DNA of 64,000 nucleotides from Pseudogracilibacillus auburnensis (lineage in GTDB: Bacteria > Bacillota > Bacilli > Bacillales > Amphibacillaceae), in assembly GCF_003201975.1 (NCBI RefSeq), contig NZ_QJJQ01000012.1, forward strand, positions 92,470 to 156,469. Reading direction: 5' to 3'. Position 1 is the stretch's first letter; each line of letters starts with the position of its first letter. Below the pieces are notes generated by a model, which saw nothing but the letters and a program-made list of their open reading frames with translations, ran no database searches and was not told the DNA's origin. Made by a program: the position numbers and the translations under genes. Below, piece by piece: positions 8,877 to 16,674 of the stretch.

Positions 8877-9620
8877 TTACGCTCCAAATCCCCCATCTAC
8901 TGCTATGCATGTTCCTGTAATAAACCTTCCACTCTCACTAGCAAGGAAACCGACCATTGCTGCAATGTCTTTTCCTTCACCGTAATGGTCTAGTGCTAGC
9001 AATTTTATCTTTTCATCTGCATTCGGACTATTGGCTGGATTCATATCTGTATCCGTGGAGCCCGGATCAACAACATTGACGGTTATGTGACGAGAACCTA
9101 CATCACGTGCAAGTCCTTTCGTAAAGCCAATCAAGGCGGATTTACTCATGGCATAAAGACTGATACCCGGCTTAGGAACATGGTGAGCAAAACAAGAACC
9201 GATCGAAATAATCCGTCCTCCTTTCCCTAAATGCTTTAATGCTGCCTGAGAAGCTAAAAATACACCTCGCACATTAACTGCCAATGTATGATCTATTTCT
9301 TCCAGTGTGATATTCTCAAGTAGACCAGTGGGGAAAATACCTGCATTATTTACTAAAATATCAAGTCGATTAAACTCATCTACGGTTCGTTCAACTGCCT
9401 CCATTATTTCTTTAGAATTACCACTATCTGCTCGGATGGCAAGCCCGCGTTGTCCCATATCTGTAATTTTCGCCACCACATCTTGTGCCTTTTCTTCCGA
9501 ATGAATATAAGTGAAGGCGACATGTGCACCTTCCTGTGCAAGTTTTTTTACAATGGCTGCTCCAATGCCTCGACTCCCTCCAGTAACAAGTGCCACTTTA
9601 TTTTTTAATGATAATGTCAT
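8877..9620 (-). CDS. SDR-family NAD(P)-dependent oxidoreductase
   Basis: A 247-residue classical short-chain dehydrogenase. The cofactor motif is TGGSRGIG (13-20). NNAG is at 91-94 and Asn116. The catalytic set is Ser142, Tyr156 and Lys160 (LYAMSKSA). The motif DPGSTDTDMNP follows. It is closest in look to 3-oxoacyl-ACP reductase-like (FabG-like) enzymes, but its place beside an efflux pump and HxlR regulator suggests reduction of a toxic carbonyl or quinone rather than fatty acid synthesis; that is inference. Strong ribosome site GAGGAGGAG before the ATG. Confidence 0.9.
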   Translation of the reverse strand: MTLSLKNKVALVTGGSRGIGAAIVKKLAQEGAHVAFTYIHSEEKAQDVVAKITDMGQRGLAIRADSGNSKEIMEAVERTVDEFNRLDILVNNAGIFPTGLLENITLEEIDHTLAVNVRGVFLASQAALKHLGKGGRIISIGSCFAHHVPKPGISLYAMSKSALIGFTKGLARDVGSRHITVNVVDPGSTDTDMNPANSPNADEKIKLLALDHYGEGKDIAAMVGFLASESGRFITGTCIAVDGGFGA

Positions 9621-9688
9621 CCATTTCTCCTCCTCTGTTTACTACATACTTATATATACCATTATGCTGAGTAGAATGAAGTTTGAAA

Positions 9689-9709
9689 AGTACGCATCTT
9701 TTTCGTACT
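9689..9709. promoter_or_regulatory. Inverted repeat, candidate HxlR operator
   Basis: AGTACG, nine bases, CGTACT, with a further GTAC motif about 25 bases on. It lies 70-90 bp upstream of the SDR gene in the divergent intergenic region shared with the HxlR gene. This position and symmetry suit an operator, but binding is inferred. Confidence 0.4.
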
Positions 9710-9897
9710 AAGTATGGAAAAGGGTACAATTTAAGCGGCGCCTTGTGTAGAAGCGCTTATATTTTTCATCAAGTTGTCCAGACGACATCAGATTAATATC
9801 TTTATAATCGATTCATTCTCATTCTTGTTTCCCTTTGGTATGATTAATGTACGAATACGATGATGACCATTAAGTAATTCATTGGGAGGGGATCTAA

Positions 9898-10239
9898 TTG
9901 GAACAGTCCACAACACATGGAATTATTAAAACACTCCAAGCGATTGGAGGTAAATGGAAACCGCTTATTTTATTTATTCTTTTAGAAGATGGAACAAAAC
10001 GTTTTGGAGAATTGAGACGTTTAATGCCAGGAGTGACTCAAGGTGTATTAACGCAGCAGCTTAGGGAATTAGAAAAAGACGGACTGGTCAATCGTGTTGT
10101 GTATCAAGAAGTTCCGCCAAAAGTGGAGTATTCCTTGTCAAAACACGGACAAACGTTGGAACCTGTATTAACAAATATGTGTACTTGGGGTTTCATGCAC
10201 CAGGAATTTATGCAAAAAAAAGGAAGCAAAAAGATATAA
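9898..10239 (+). CDS. HxlR-family winged-helix transcriptional regulator
   Basis: 113 residues with the family signature IGGKWKPLILFIL, TKRFGELRRLMPGVTQGVLTQQLRELEKDGLV (recognition helix and turn) and the wing PPKVEYSLSKHG. The start is TTG at 9898 with GGGAGGGG eight bases upstream. In many HxlR/YodB members the N-terminus carries a redox-sensing Cys just before the first helix; this protein has STTHG there, and its only Cys is near the C-terminus (NMCTWG). It is transcribed away from the SDR-MFS pair and probably represses it. Confidence 0.9.
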   Translation: MEQSTTHGIIKTLQAIGGKWKPLILFILLEDGTKRFGELRRLMPGVTQGVLTQQLRELEKDGLVNRVVYQEVPPKVEYSLSKHGQTLEPVLTNMCTWGFMHQEFMQKKGSKKI

Positions 10240-10247
10240 ATATAATA

Positions 10248-10292
10248 AAGGATTGAATCAGTAGATATATGCTGCATTCAATCCTTATTTTT
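10248..10292 (+). terminator. Rho-independent terminator after HxlR gene
   Basis: An 11-bp perfect stem (10248-10258 with 10276-10286) is followed by ATTTTTG, nine bases after the HxlR stop codon. Confidence 0.85.
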
Positions 10293-10382
10293 GTCCATCT
10301 AGTAAATTGTTAGAGGATACAAGGCACTTTTTATACTTTGAATATTATTTCTAAAGAAAATAACAGTATAATACTCTAAAGC

Positions 10383-10838
10383 TTACTTTTTGTAAATTAA
10401 CTTGAATCTTTCACATACAACTGGTATTTTATGATTGAACTCTTGATTAATTTCTTTTAATTCTTTTTCGAAAAAGTCTTTATGTACTCTACGCCAATAG
10501 TCTAATGACCGATCCCCTTCACCTTCTAAAAAAGCATGCTCTTTCGTAACTTCATTAAAAGGAATAATTTCTACAAACGTAGTTTCGACAATTGCAACAG
10601 CTTCCTCATTTCCATCGAGTAAAATATTATGAAGACCAACATATGACAAAGCATCATTTTCCCCATATAGTAAGTAATTTGATGACGTTGCTGTTTTTAA
10701 TCCGTCTAGCACTAATTTCGCTAGTTTATCAGCCATTTCAATCGAATTACCAAATGCCCATGCTTCATAGTACTTTGGTACATTTGGATTATTTTTTTTA
10801 TACTTCTCCCACATTCCAACAACGGATTCATTACTCAT
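10383..10838 (-). CDS. ASCH domain protein
   Basis: 151 residues. The ASCH (PUA-like) fold is recognisable from the N-terminal AWAFGNSIEMADKLAKLVLDGLKTAT and the central VGLHNILLDGNEEAVAIVETT. Members of this branch are about 150 residues, so the gene is full length. ASCH proteins are thought to bind RNA or modified nucleosides, and some are N4-acetylcytidine amidohydrolases; no specific role can be given here. A partial copy of its 3' end lies at 11948-11988. Confidence 0.85.
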   Translation of the reverse strand: MSNESVVGMWEKYKKNNPNVPKYYEAWAFGNSIEMADKLAKLVLDGLKTATSSNYLLYGENDALSYVGLHNILLDGNEEAVAIVETTFVEIIPFNEVTKEHAFLEGEGDRSLDYWRRVHKDFFEKELKEINQEFNHKIPVVCERFKLIYKK

Positions 10839-10867
10839 TTACAACCCCCACTTTATGTATTCTTAGA

Positions 10868-11275
10868 TTAAGTTTGAAATATTCTGTCTTCATATTCATA
10901 GTCAACCTTAGATGGGTTGAATTCTTTATGCAGTTCCTTGGGATGATTTTTTCGATTCCATTTAACGGTCCTTTTAATAGCTTCTTTTAATGGAATACTT
11001 TCTTTAAAATTAAATTCCTTTCTAAATTGAGTTGTATCTGTTATCCAATCCTGCTGATAGTTATTATTTGCTACTATATGTTCAGGCAAAGAGTCAAGAA
11101 GGTTCTGCGGTATATCCCTTTTATCAACCACCTTTATTTCACCTATCCATCCTATTTCATCAGCAATATAACCAATTAATTCTTGTTCTGATAACGCAAT
11201 ATCTTCACCAACATTGTATGTTTTATTACTTGGCTTTCCATTGATAACAGTAGCTGCTATTGCTTCCGCTATATA
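10868..11275 (-). pseudogene. C-terminal remnant of an NAD-dependent sugar epimerase/dehydratase
   Basis: An open frame of about 135 codons with no start reads IAEAIAATVIN, TYNVGEDIALSEQELIGYIADEIGW and ends with KRTVKWNRKNHP. This is the C-terminal half of an extended SDR (NAD-dependent epimerase/dehydratase family). The Rossmann N-terminus is missing. The frame begins directly at the stop codon of the small membrane ORF at 11276, so a deletion has joined the two. Confidence 0.7.
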
Positions 11276-11395
11276 TCATAGCTTTTTATTGATTTTTACT
11301 AGTATGACAAATAATTTCCATAGCATAATAAATCCTACTGTAGCTAAAGATAAACCAATCGTTATAAATAAGATAATTACCATTGTTTCGGACAT
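11276..11395 (-). CDS. Small single-helix membrane protein
   Basis: A 39-codon frame: Met-Ser-Glu, then one long hydrophobic helix (about residues 4-25), then a basic tail ending VKINKKL. AGGAG lies nine bases before the ATG. Its stop codon is the first triplet before the epimerase remnant, so the natural C-terminus may have been lost by deletion. I do not recognise the family. It could be a real small membrane protein or a truncated one. Confidence 0.4.
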   Translation of the reverse strand: MSETMVIILFITIGLSLATVGFIMLWKLFVILVKINKKL

Positions 11396-11557
11396 CTATT
11401 AGCACTCCTCTTCTTGTTTAGTTAGGAATCCCTCATTTCCTTATACTAAAAGCTTAACAAACAAGTCATAATGATTTATTAAGAAAACCTTAAGGAAAAC
11501 TTAAATTTATATAGATAAATCTAAATATATTTGTTTATTACTAACTATCTTTAAAGG

Positions 11558-11586
11558 TTTAAATTTTAGTAAAAATAAGGTATACT
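11558..11586 (+). promoter_or_regulatory. Promoter for the antisense RNA of the type I toxin locus
   Basis: TTTAAA (11558-11563), 17 bases, TATACT (11581-11586) on the plus strand. It is placed so that transcription starts near 11593 and runs toward the 3' end of the toxin gene. Confidence 0.5.
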
Positions 11587-11592
11587 ATGCAT

Positions 11593-11738
11593 AGAATGTC
11601 ATAACATAATAAATGACCGCCCATGCTGGAACATGGACGGTCTAGCGTGTAATAGCCCTTCAGGGGGCGGCTCACATATCAAGTCAAAACGGTAATCGAC
11701 CCAAAATGCTTACTAGGCTCACTGGGCGGTTACTTTTT
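11593..11738 (+). ncRNA. Predicted antisense antitoxin RNA (RatA/SR4-like)
   Basis: The promoter at 11558-11586 would give an RNA of about 145 bases. It ends at a stem formed by GGTAATCGACCCA and TGGGCGGTTAC followed by seven T residues, right at the toxin stop codon. It is fully complementary to the 3' part of the toxin mRNA. This is the layout of the txpA-RatA and bsrG-SR4 type I systems of B. subtilis. Boundaries are predicted from promoter and terminator only. Confidence 0.55.
11615..11642 (-). terminator. 3' hairpin of the toxin mRNA
   Basis: An 11-bp stem (GACCGTCCATG on the minus strand pairing with CATGGGCGGTC, one G-U pair) with a 6-base loop and weak U-rich sequence after it. It would end a toxin transcript of about 270 bases, close to the size known for bsrG-type messages. 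The same hairpin also lies in the antisense RNA. Confidence 0.45.
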
Positions 11739-11810
11739 TTGTTGTGACAGTATGGACACGATTAGTGCTCCAAAAGTGAGCATTACTAACAATGACTCAA
11801 AAACTGTCAT
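11730..11810 (-). CDS. Holin-like type I toxin (26 residues)
   Basis: The peptide is Met-Thr-Val-Phe-Glu-Ser-Leu, a hydrophobic helix (LLVMLTFGALIVSIL) and a polar end SQQKK. This is the pattern of the putative holin-like toxin family (BsrG/TxpA/YonT relatives) that inserts in the cytoplasmic membrane. GGGAGGTGG lies just before the ATG. A possible promoter TTTATG, 17 bases, TATACT (-10 at 11898-11893) gives a 75-base leader. The frame is open 36 codons further upstream, but that part lacks a ribosome site and family resemblance. A complementary antitoxin RNA overlaps the 3' end. Confidence 0.8.
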   Translation of the reverse strand: MTVFESLLVMLTFGALIVSILSQQKK

Positions 11811-11947
11811 AAGGCACCACCTCCCTTCCTTTAAGAACTTAAGGAAAGAAAGCGAGCCACCACCCATGAAAGCCTTATTACACTTCGATGAAAGTATAGC
11901 ATAATAAAACAAGCTCATAAAGATTATTTTGATATACTACTTTAAAA

Positions 11948-11988
11948 CTTTCACATACAACTGGTATTTTATAATTGGTTAATTTCTT
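11948..11988 (-). repeat. Partial duplicate of the ASCH gene 3' end
   Basis: The sequence repeats the last codons of the ASCH gene at 10383-10838 (shared block TTTCACATACAACTGGTATT and flanks, with a short deletion). It is a remnant of a second ASCH copy or of a local duplication spanning the toxin locus. Confidence 0.6.
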
Positions 11989-12265
11989 AAACCTTTAACA
12001 GAATTAAAAATCGCCATGGCATTCTCTCAATATAATAAGCAATAGTTTTTACGAAGATTTTAACCTCTACACCCATCGGATTTACCTTCACGTTCACCAA
12101 TAGCCGTTCTTGAGGTGAAAAATCGATTTCTGCTTGGATCTAATCTCTCCACGAGTTCCTTAGTCATAACTGGAATTTCCATACAATTCCTGCATTGATC
12201 TATAGTGAATTATCAACTCTGCCAATTCGTCATCTTCTATTCGTTTAGAGAAATAAGAATGTTTT
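11989..12265 (-). pseudogene. Decayed coding sequence of unknown family
   Basis: Three coding-like minus-strand segments follow one another in different frames: FSKRIEDDELAELIIHYR (near 12250-12190), then IPVMTKELVERLDPSRNRFF (near 12175-12110), then NPMGVEVKIF and TIAYYIERMPW (near 12085-12010). Single-base shifts would join them into one protein of about 100 residues. No start codon or ribosome site is seen. I do not recognise the family. Confidence 0.35.
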
Positions 12266-12286
12266 TAGTGGTATAAAGAAAGGTTG

Positions 12287-12955
12287 TTACCTTCTCCCTT
12301 CCCATTCTTCATAAAATTCATCTAAAAACATTTCCATAAATCGGTGTCTTTCGATTGCCAATTGTTTACCGGTTTCTGTATTCATCAAATCCTTTAATTT
12401 TAATAATTTTTCATAAAAGTGGTTGATGGCAGTTGATTTGTTGTGCCGATATTCCTCTTTTGTCATGTGCTCACGAGGCTTTATAAATGGATCATGAATC
12501 GGACTGCTTGTTGCCCCACTGTAAACAAAACATCTTGCAATACCAATTGCTCCAATTGCATCAAGTCTGTCAGCATCTTGGACAACCTTTGCTTCCACGC
12601 TATTTAACTGTAATCCATTCCCACCCTTAAACGAAATAGATGTGATAATATCCATAATTTGTTCCGTAGCCTCATGATCAACTGATTGTGAGGCAAGCCA
12701 ACTTCTTACTTTTTTTATACCGATTTTCTCACTTTCATTTAATTTTTCATCTGCTATATCATGTAATAACGCAGCCATTATGCATATAAACATATTCGCA
12801 TTTTCTTTTTCTGCTATTTTTTTCGTTAATTTTGTCACACGATCAATATGCCACCAATCATGCCCTGTCCCTTCCCCTTCTAAAGCATTTTGTACATAAG
12901 CTATTGTGTTAGTGATCACTTCGTTTTTGTCTATTGCATCATTTGAACGACACAT
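12287..12955 (-). CDS. HD-domain phosphohydrolase (YpgQ-like)
   Basis: 222 residues with a metal-binding HD domain: GHDWWHIDRV at about 31-40, ALLHDIADE with His65-Asp66, and VVQDADRLDAIGAIGIAR near 125-142 with the distal Asp. The YpgQ branch of B. subtilis hydrolyses dATP/dITP to the monophosphate and pyrophosphate, and this protein has the same length and motif order, so a nucleotide housecleaning role is likely. The ATG follows GAGGAG. Peptidase E lies just upstream on the same strand, 23 bases away, so the two may be cotranscribed. Confidence 0.85.
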   Translation of the reverse strand: MCRSNDAIDKNEVITNTIAYVQNALEGEGTGHDWWHIDRVTKLTKKIAEKENANMFICIMAALLHDIADEKLNESEKIGIKKVRSWLASQSVDHEATEQIMDIITSISFKGGNGLQLNSVEAKVVQDADRLDAIGAIGIARCFVYSGATSSPIHDPFIKPREHMTKEEYRHNKSTAINHFYEKLLKLKDLMNTETGKQLAIERHRFMEMFLDEFYEEWEGRR

Positions 12956-12978
12956 TCAATGACTCCTCTCCAACAGTT

Positions 12979-13677
12979 TCATCTTTTTCCTAAATACTCT
13001 GTTTTTAGCTCTATCTCATTGATATTACGATCGAAATAGACTTTATATGCTTTAGCATTAGGTCTTGAACTAACAATTTTACTTATTTCTTGGTCAGTAA
13101 AGTGTATGGCAACACCATCATCAGCTGCTATTCCAGGTAGCATTTTTTTGGTAGCTATTAACTGATGGTAGGAAGGTCTTCTTTCCAATTCCCCATCATA
13201 ATGCGGGCAATTACTTCCTTTTAAAAAGCCTAAACATTTTAATGACTCCAGTTGATCGCCAAATGAGTCGGTCACCCCTTCTTCAAACCAACAAATAGAA
13301 CCAGCACTTAAACCAGTTAAGACAATACCTTGCTCCCACGCCTTTTTTAAAATAACATCTAATCCCCATTCCTTCCATAAAATTAATAGGTTCCTAGTGT
13401 TTCCGCCCCCGACGTATATAATATCTTTTTCTAACAAAAATCCTTCTAAGTCTCTTGTGGGTGGTTGAAAAAGTGATAAATGAGAAGGTTGACACTTTTG
13501 CTGTTCAAAAAAGGTGTAATACTTAGAAATATAATTATCTGAGTCTCCACTAGCGGTTGGGATAAAACAAATATTTGGAGATGTTTTTTTAGACTGATGA
13601 AGAATATATTTATCTAATAATTGATTTTCTGGCTCCATAGAGAATCCTCCGCCACCAAGGGCTATTATTTGTTTCAT
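12979..13677 (-). CDS. Peptidase E-like serine dipeptidase (family S51)
   Basis: 232 residues. It has the S51 features: GGGGFSMEPEN at the start, FIPTASGDSDNYI near 38-50, VGGGNTRNLL at 89-98 and the nucleophile elbow GLSAGSICWFEEG with Ser124. The usual distal His/Glu segment is present (CPHYDGELERRPSYHQLI). The family cleaves aspartyl dipeptides in the cytoplasm, while some members are cyanophycinase-like or of unknown substrate. Full length for the family, ATG start. Confidence 0.88.
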   Translation of the reverse strand: MKQIIALGGGGFSMEPENQLLDKYILHQSKKTSPNICFIPTASGDSDNYISKYYTFFEQQKCQPSHLSLFQPPTRDLEGFLLEKDIIYVGGGNTRNLLILWKEWGLDVILKKAWEQGIVLTGLSAGSICWFEEGVTDSFGDQLESLKCLGFLKGSNCPHYDGELERRPSYHQLIATKKMLPGIAADDGVAIHFTDQEISKIVSSRPNAKAYKVYFDRNINEIELKTEYLGKR

Positions 13678-13721
13678 GTTAACTTCCTTTCAAATAGATA
13701 TTTTTAAGCTATTGTTTTTAT

Positions 13722-14878
13722 TTACTCCTCTATAAACTCCAACTCTGGAAGCCATTGAGATACATGATTTTTTATTTCTTCAAAATGTTCATTCGCATTT
13801 TCTAAAGTATGATCGGTTACATTTGACATTGGAATGACCCGATAATCTGTTTCATTTTCGTCGTGTACATATGTAGCCATAAACTGTGACCTTTGAATTT
13901 CGATTCTCTCTGTACCCTTTTCAATTGTCTTATGTATCGAAAATGTTAAAACTCCCCCAATTCTTCGGTATAACTCATATTGTCCTGAAAGAAAGTTTCC
14001 TAATGAATATGCCACCAATGTTTCATTTCCTTCTTCTCCCTTCACCCACTCTATAGGTTGTAGTACATGGGGATGATGACCTATAACAGCGTGTACGCCT
14101 TGGTCTGCTGCAAATTGAGCTAAATCCTTTTGCTCTTTACTTGGCATACGTTCATATTCATTTCCAAAATGGAGACTCAAAATAACCACATCTGCCTTTA
14201 ACTTTGCCTCATCGATATCCTTTTTCATTACATCTTTATCGATTAAATTAACTAAATAATCTTTTCCATCCGGTACAGGTATGCCATTTGTTCCATAAGA
14301 ATAGGCAAGGAATGCAACGGAAATATCTTCATTTGTCTCTATTATTCGTATATCATCACGATCTAGTTGATCTTTATATGCCCCAACATACATCATGTCA
14401 ATTTCCTCCCAATATGCAATCGCACTTTGAACCGCTTTTTCCCCGCGATCTAATGTATGGTTATTTGAAAGTGAAACAACATTAACTCCTACTTCTTTTA
14501 ATGCATCTCCAATTTCATGAGGACTATTAAACGTTGGATATCCAGATAATCCTAGGCTTGTTCCCCCAATCATCGTTTCCTGATTGGCAAATGTAATCGT
14601 TGCATCACTTAAAAAATCTTTTACTTGTTTTAGCATTGGCGAAAAATCATATCTGCTTCCACTTTTGCATCATGATACACACGATCATGAATTAATATAT
14701 CACCAACGGCTGAAATTGTTATTTCCTTCTCTACTTTTTTGGTTTCATCTTGTTTCTGCTCCACTAGTGATGAAGACATTTCATTTTCTATCTCATTATT
14801 GACTGTTTTACTTGAGCAACCAACTAAAATAATGAAAATGATAAGAATTAAATTTTGTTTATATCTTTTGTAATTCAT
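13722..14878 (-). pseudogene. Frameshifted CapA-family lipoprotein
   Basis: The 5' part (start ATG 14878 after AAAGGGG) encodes a lipoprotein signal (LILIIFIILVGC) and the first CapA motif VGDILIHDRVYHDA, then runs out of frame near 14645. The rest is in another frame from 14656 down to 13722: DFSPMLKQVKDF, NQETMIGG, SLSNNHTLDRG, GHHPHVLQPIEW and SLGNFLSGQ. These are the metallophosphoesterase-like motifs of the CapA/PgsA family linked to poly-gamma-glutamate. A single-base deletion in GCAGATATGATT accounts for the break. It could be a true pseudogene or a sequencing error; everything else in the gene looks intact. Confidence 0.8.
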
Positions 14879-14989
14879 CTTATATCCCCTTTTGGAAAAT
14901 AATGTATACAATTCTAATTCACCTACACCAATTTGGATTGACTTCTTTATCCGATTGAATAGTCAATAATTATTAAGTAAATGGAAAAA

Positions 14990-15038
14990 CTATACAAATG
15001 GGTTAGTTTCTCTAAATTATAACTAACCAATTGTATAG
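14990..15038 (-). terminator. Terminator after the DUF7010 gene
   Basis: A long stem (about 18 bp with one bulge: CTATACAA...TTGTATAG outside, GGTTAGTT/AACTAACC inside) followed on the minus strand by TTTTTCC. Confidence 0.75.
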
Positions 15039-15103
15039 CTTCAAGAATTTTATATTAAAGATAGATGAGACTTGTATGTAAGGGGGCATTTAGATTAATT
15101 TTA

Positions 15104-15646
15104 TTAAATTCTTTTTTTCTTATAATCTATGTAAAGTAACAAAATCATAATTAATAGTAAAATAACGATTGTTAAAGGAATAAGCCAAAGCTTCCCATTT
15201 GCAAAAAATCCGATTATTGTTACAAGGACGGCAGTAATTGGTGCAAATATATAGTACACGTTTGTATGATAAAACCAACCATATGGAAAAAAGTGTGCAC
15301 CAGTAATGATAGCAAAAAATAAAATCATTTCAGTTGGACTTTTTATCAATGCCCAAAAAACAATTGGAAAATAAATGAATTGAGCTAAATTCAAATATAA
15401 GCCTAAGTCAGCCAAAGGTGTGTCTTTCTTAAACTTCCACTCAGCTTTTAATACTTTTGCCATAAGAACGGAAAGAGGAAACATTAATCCTGTTGTCATT
15501 AATATGAAAATGTTCTGCTGCTTTAAAGGTAGCGGCATGAGAAAAATAATAGTCATGATTGTCCAAATTAATGTGGCTGATGCGATAAATGGTAACCCAT
15601 TTTTCCCTCTTATAGATAAGTCTGTCTTTATATTTATCAAATTCAA
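15104..15646 (-). CDS. DUF7010-like integral membrane protein
   Basis: 180 residues, almost entirely hydrophobic, with about six membrane segments (roughly 19-37, 43-60, 82-98, 104-122, 127-147, 151-172) and a basic C-terminus YIDYKKKRI. It resembles a family of Bacillus membrane proteins without known function. A single-gene unit with its own terminator downstream. Confidence 0.6.
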   Translation of the reverse strand: MNLINIKTDLSIRGKNGLPFIASATLIWTIMTIIFLMPLPLKQQNIFILMTTGLMFPLSVLMAKVLKAEWKFKKDTPLADLGLYLNLAQFIYFPIVFWALIKSPTEMILFFAIITGAHFFPYGWFYHTNVYYIFAPITAVLVTIIGFFANGKLWLIPLTIVILLLIMILLLYIDYKKKRI

Positions 15647-15852
15647 TGATGATCCCCCCTTTAATTGATGGATTTGTATCTTTTACTCAGATAGCATGAT
15701 TATAACATTTTGTATCAGAAAAAGAGTATATTTTATGAAATATTTATAATTATATATAGTAATGACTTGTTATAAAAGAATCATGAATAAGTTATTTGAA
15801 TTAAGGAAAACTCTTGATATGAAAAAAATAATGATGGAATTGAGTGGGATGC

Positions 15853-16674
15853 ATGTATAAAACAATAAGAATAGTAATTATACTAATTTTATTTTTCTTA
15901 CCGACTAGCAAATTGAATGGCGAAGAAATTGGTCTTCCGATTGAAATGCTATCTTGGGAAAAGGTGAACGACATGTTACCAAATAAAAGTATTTTTACAG
16001 TGATGGACGTGGACACTGGAAAAAAGTTTACAGTTCAAAGACGTGCTGGAAATAGGCATGCTGATGTGCAACCTTTAACAGCGGATGATACGAAAATAAT
16101 GAAAGAAATATATGATGGGAAGTGGGATTGGCGAAGAAGAGCAATTATTGTCATGTCAGAAAACCATTGGATCGCTGCTTCCATGCATGGAATGCCACAT
16201 GGAGCAGGTTCACTACAAAATAATTTTCCAGGACATTTTTGTATCCACTTTAATGGAAGTAAAACGCATCGATCAAATAATATGGATTTATCGCATAAAT
16301 TAATGATTTATAAAGCAGCTGGTAAGCTTGATGCCTTTCATGCTAGTGCAGAACCTGCGGAAATTGTAAAAAGTTTTATCATTGGGATCAAACAGCGTGA
16401 CCAAAAAATTATTTCTACTTTTTCAATCCAACCGATGGACTGGGAGAAATACTTTCGTGAAATAGAAAGTATCAAGTTAGCAGCCATTGATATAGAGCCG
16501 GGCACTGATCATCATGGTTTTCATTTAGCATTTGATGTAAAAATTGATTGGACCACTGAGGATAATGAAAAAATAAATTATGATGGAAAAATACATTTAG
16601 TTCGGTTATCACCACTTGATCCATGGAGAGTCGATAATGAACAATATATACAAGACAGTGATATAAATGAATAG
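15853..16674 (+). CDS. Secreted protein of unknown function next to an L,D-transpeptidase
   Basis: About 273 residues. An N-terminal signal sequence (KTIRIVIILILFFLP) is followed by a domain with FTVMDVDTGKKFTVQRRAG, HADVQPLT, MHGMPHGAGSLQNNFPGHFCIHFNGSKTH. This His-rich core is found in Bacillus proteins of unknown function, sometimes fused to peptidoglycan-binding domains. The conserved HG...HG..GHFCIHF resembles the HG and S-x-G-C-I surroundings of YkuD-type enzymes (this is inference). It overlaps the L,D-transpeptidase gene by eight bases. An in-frame GTG nine bases upstream (15844) is an alternative start. Confidence 0.65.
   Translation: MYKTIRIVIILILFFLPTSKLNGEEIGLPIEMLSWEKVNDMLPNKSIFTVMDVDTGKKFTVQRRAGNRHADVQPLTADDTKIMKEIYDGKWDWRRRAIIVMSENHWIAASMHGMPHGAGSLQNNFPGHFCIHFNGSKTHRSNNMDLSHKLMIYKAAGKLDAFHASAEPAEIVKSFIIGIKQRDQKIISTFSIQPMDWEKYFREIESIKLAAIDIEPGTDHHGFHLAFDVKIDWTTEDNEKINYDGKIHLVRLSPLDPWRVDNEQYIQDSDINE

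Noticed and set aside
9752..9765. AAGCGCTT core as a CcpA (cre) site upstream of the HxlR gene
   Set aside because: The flanks do not fit the cre consensus well enough.
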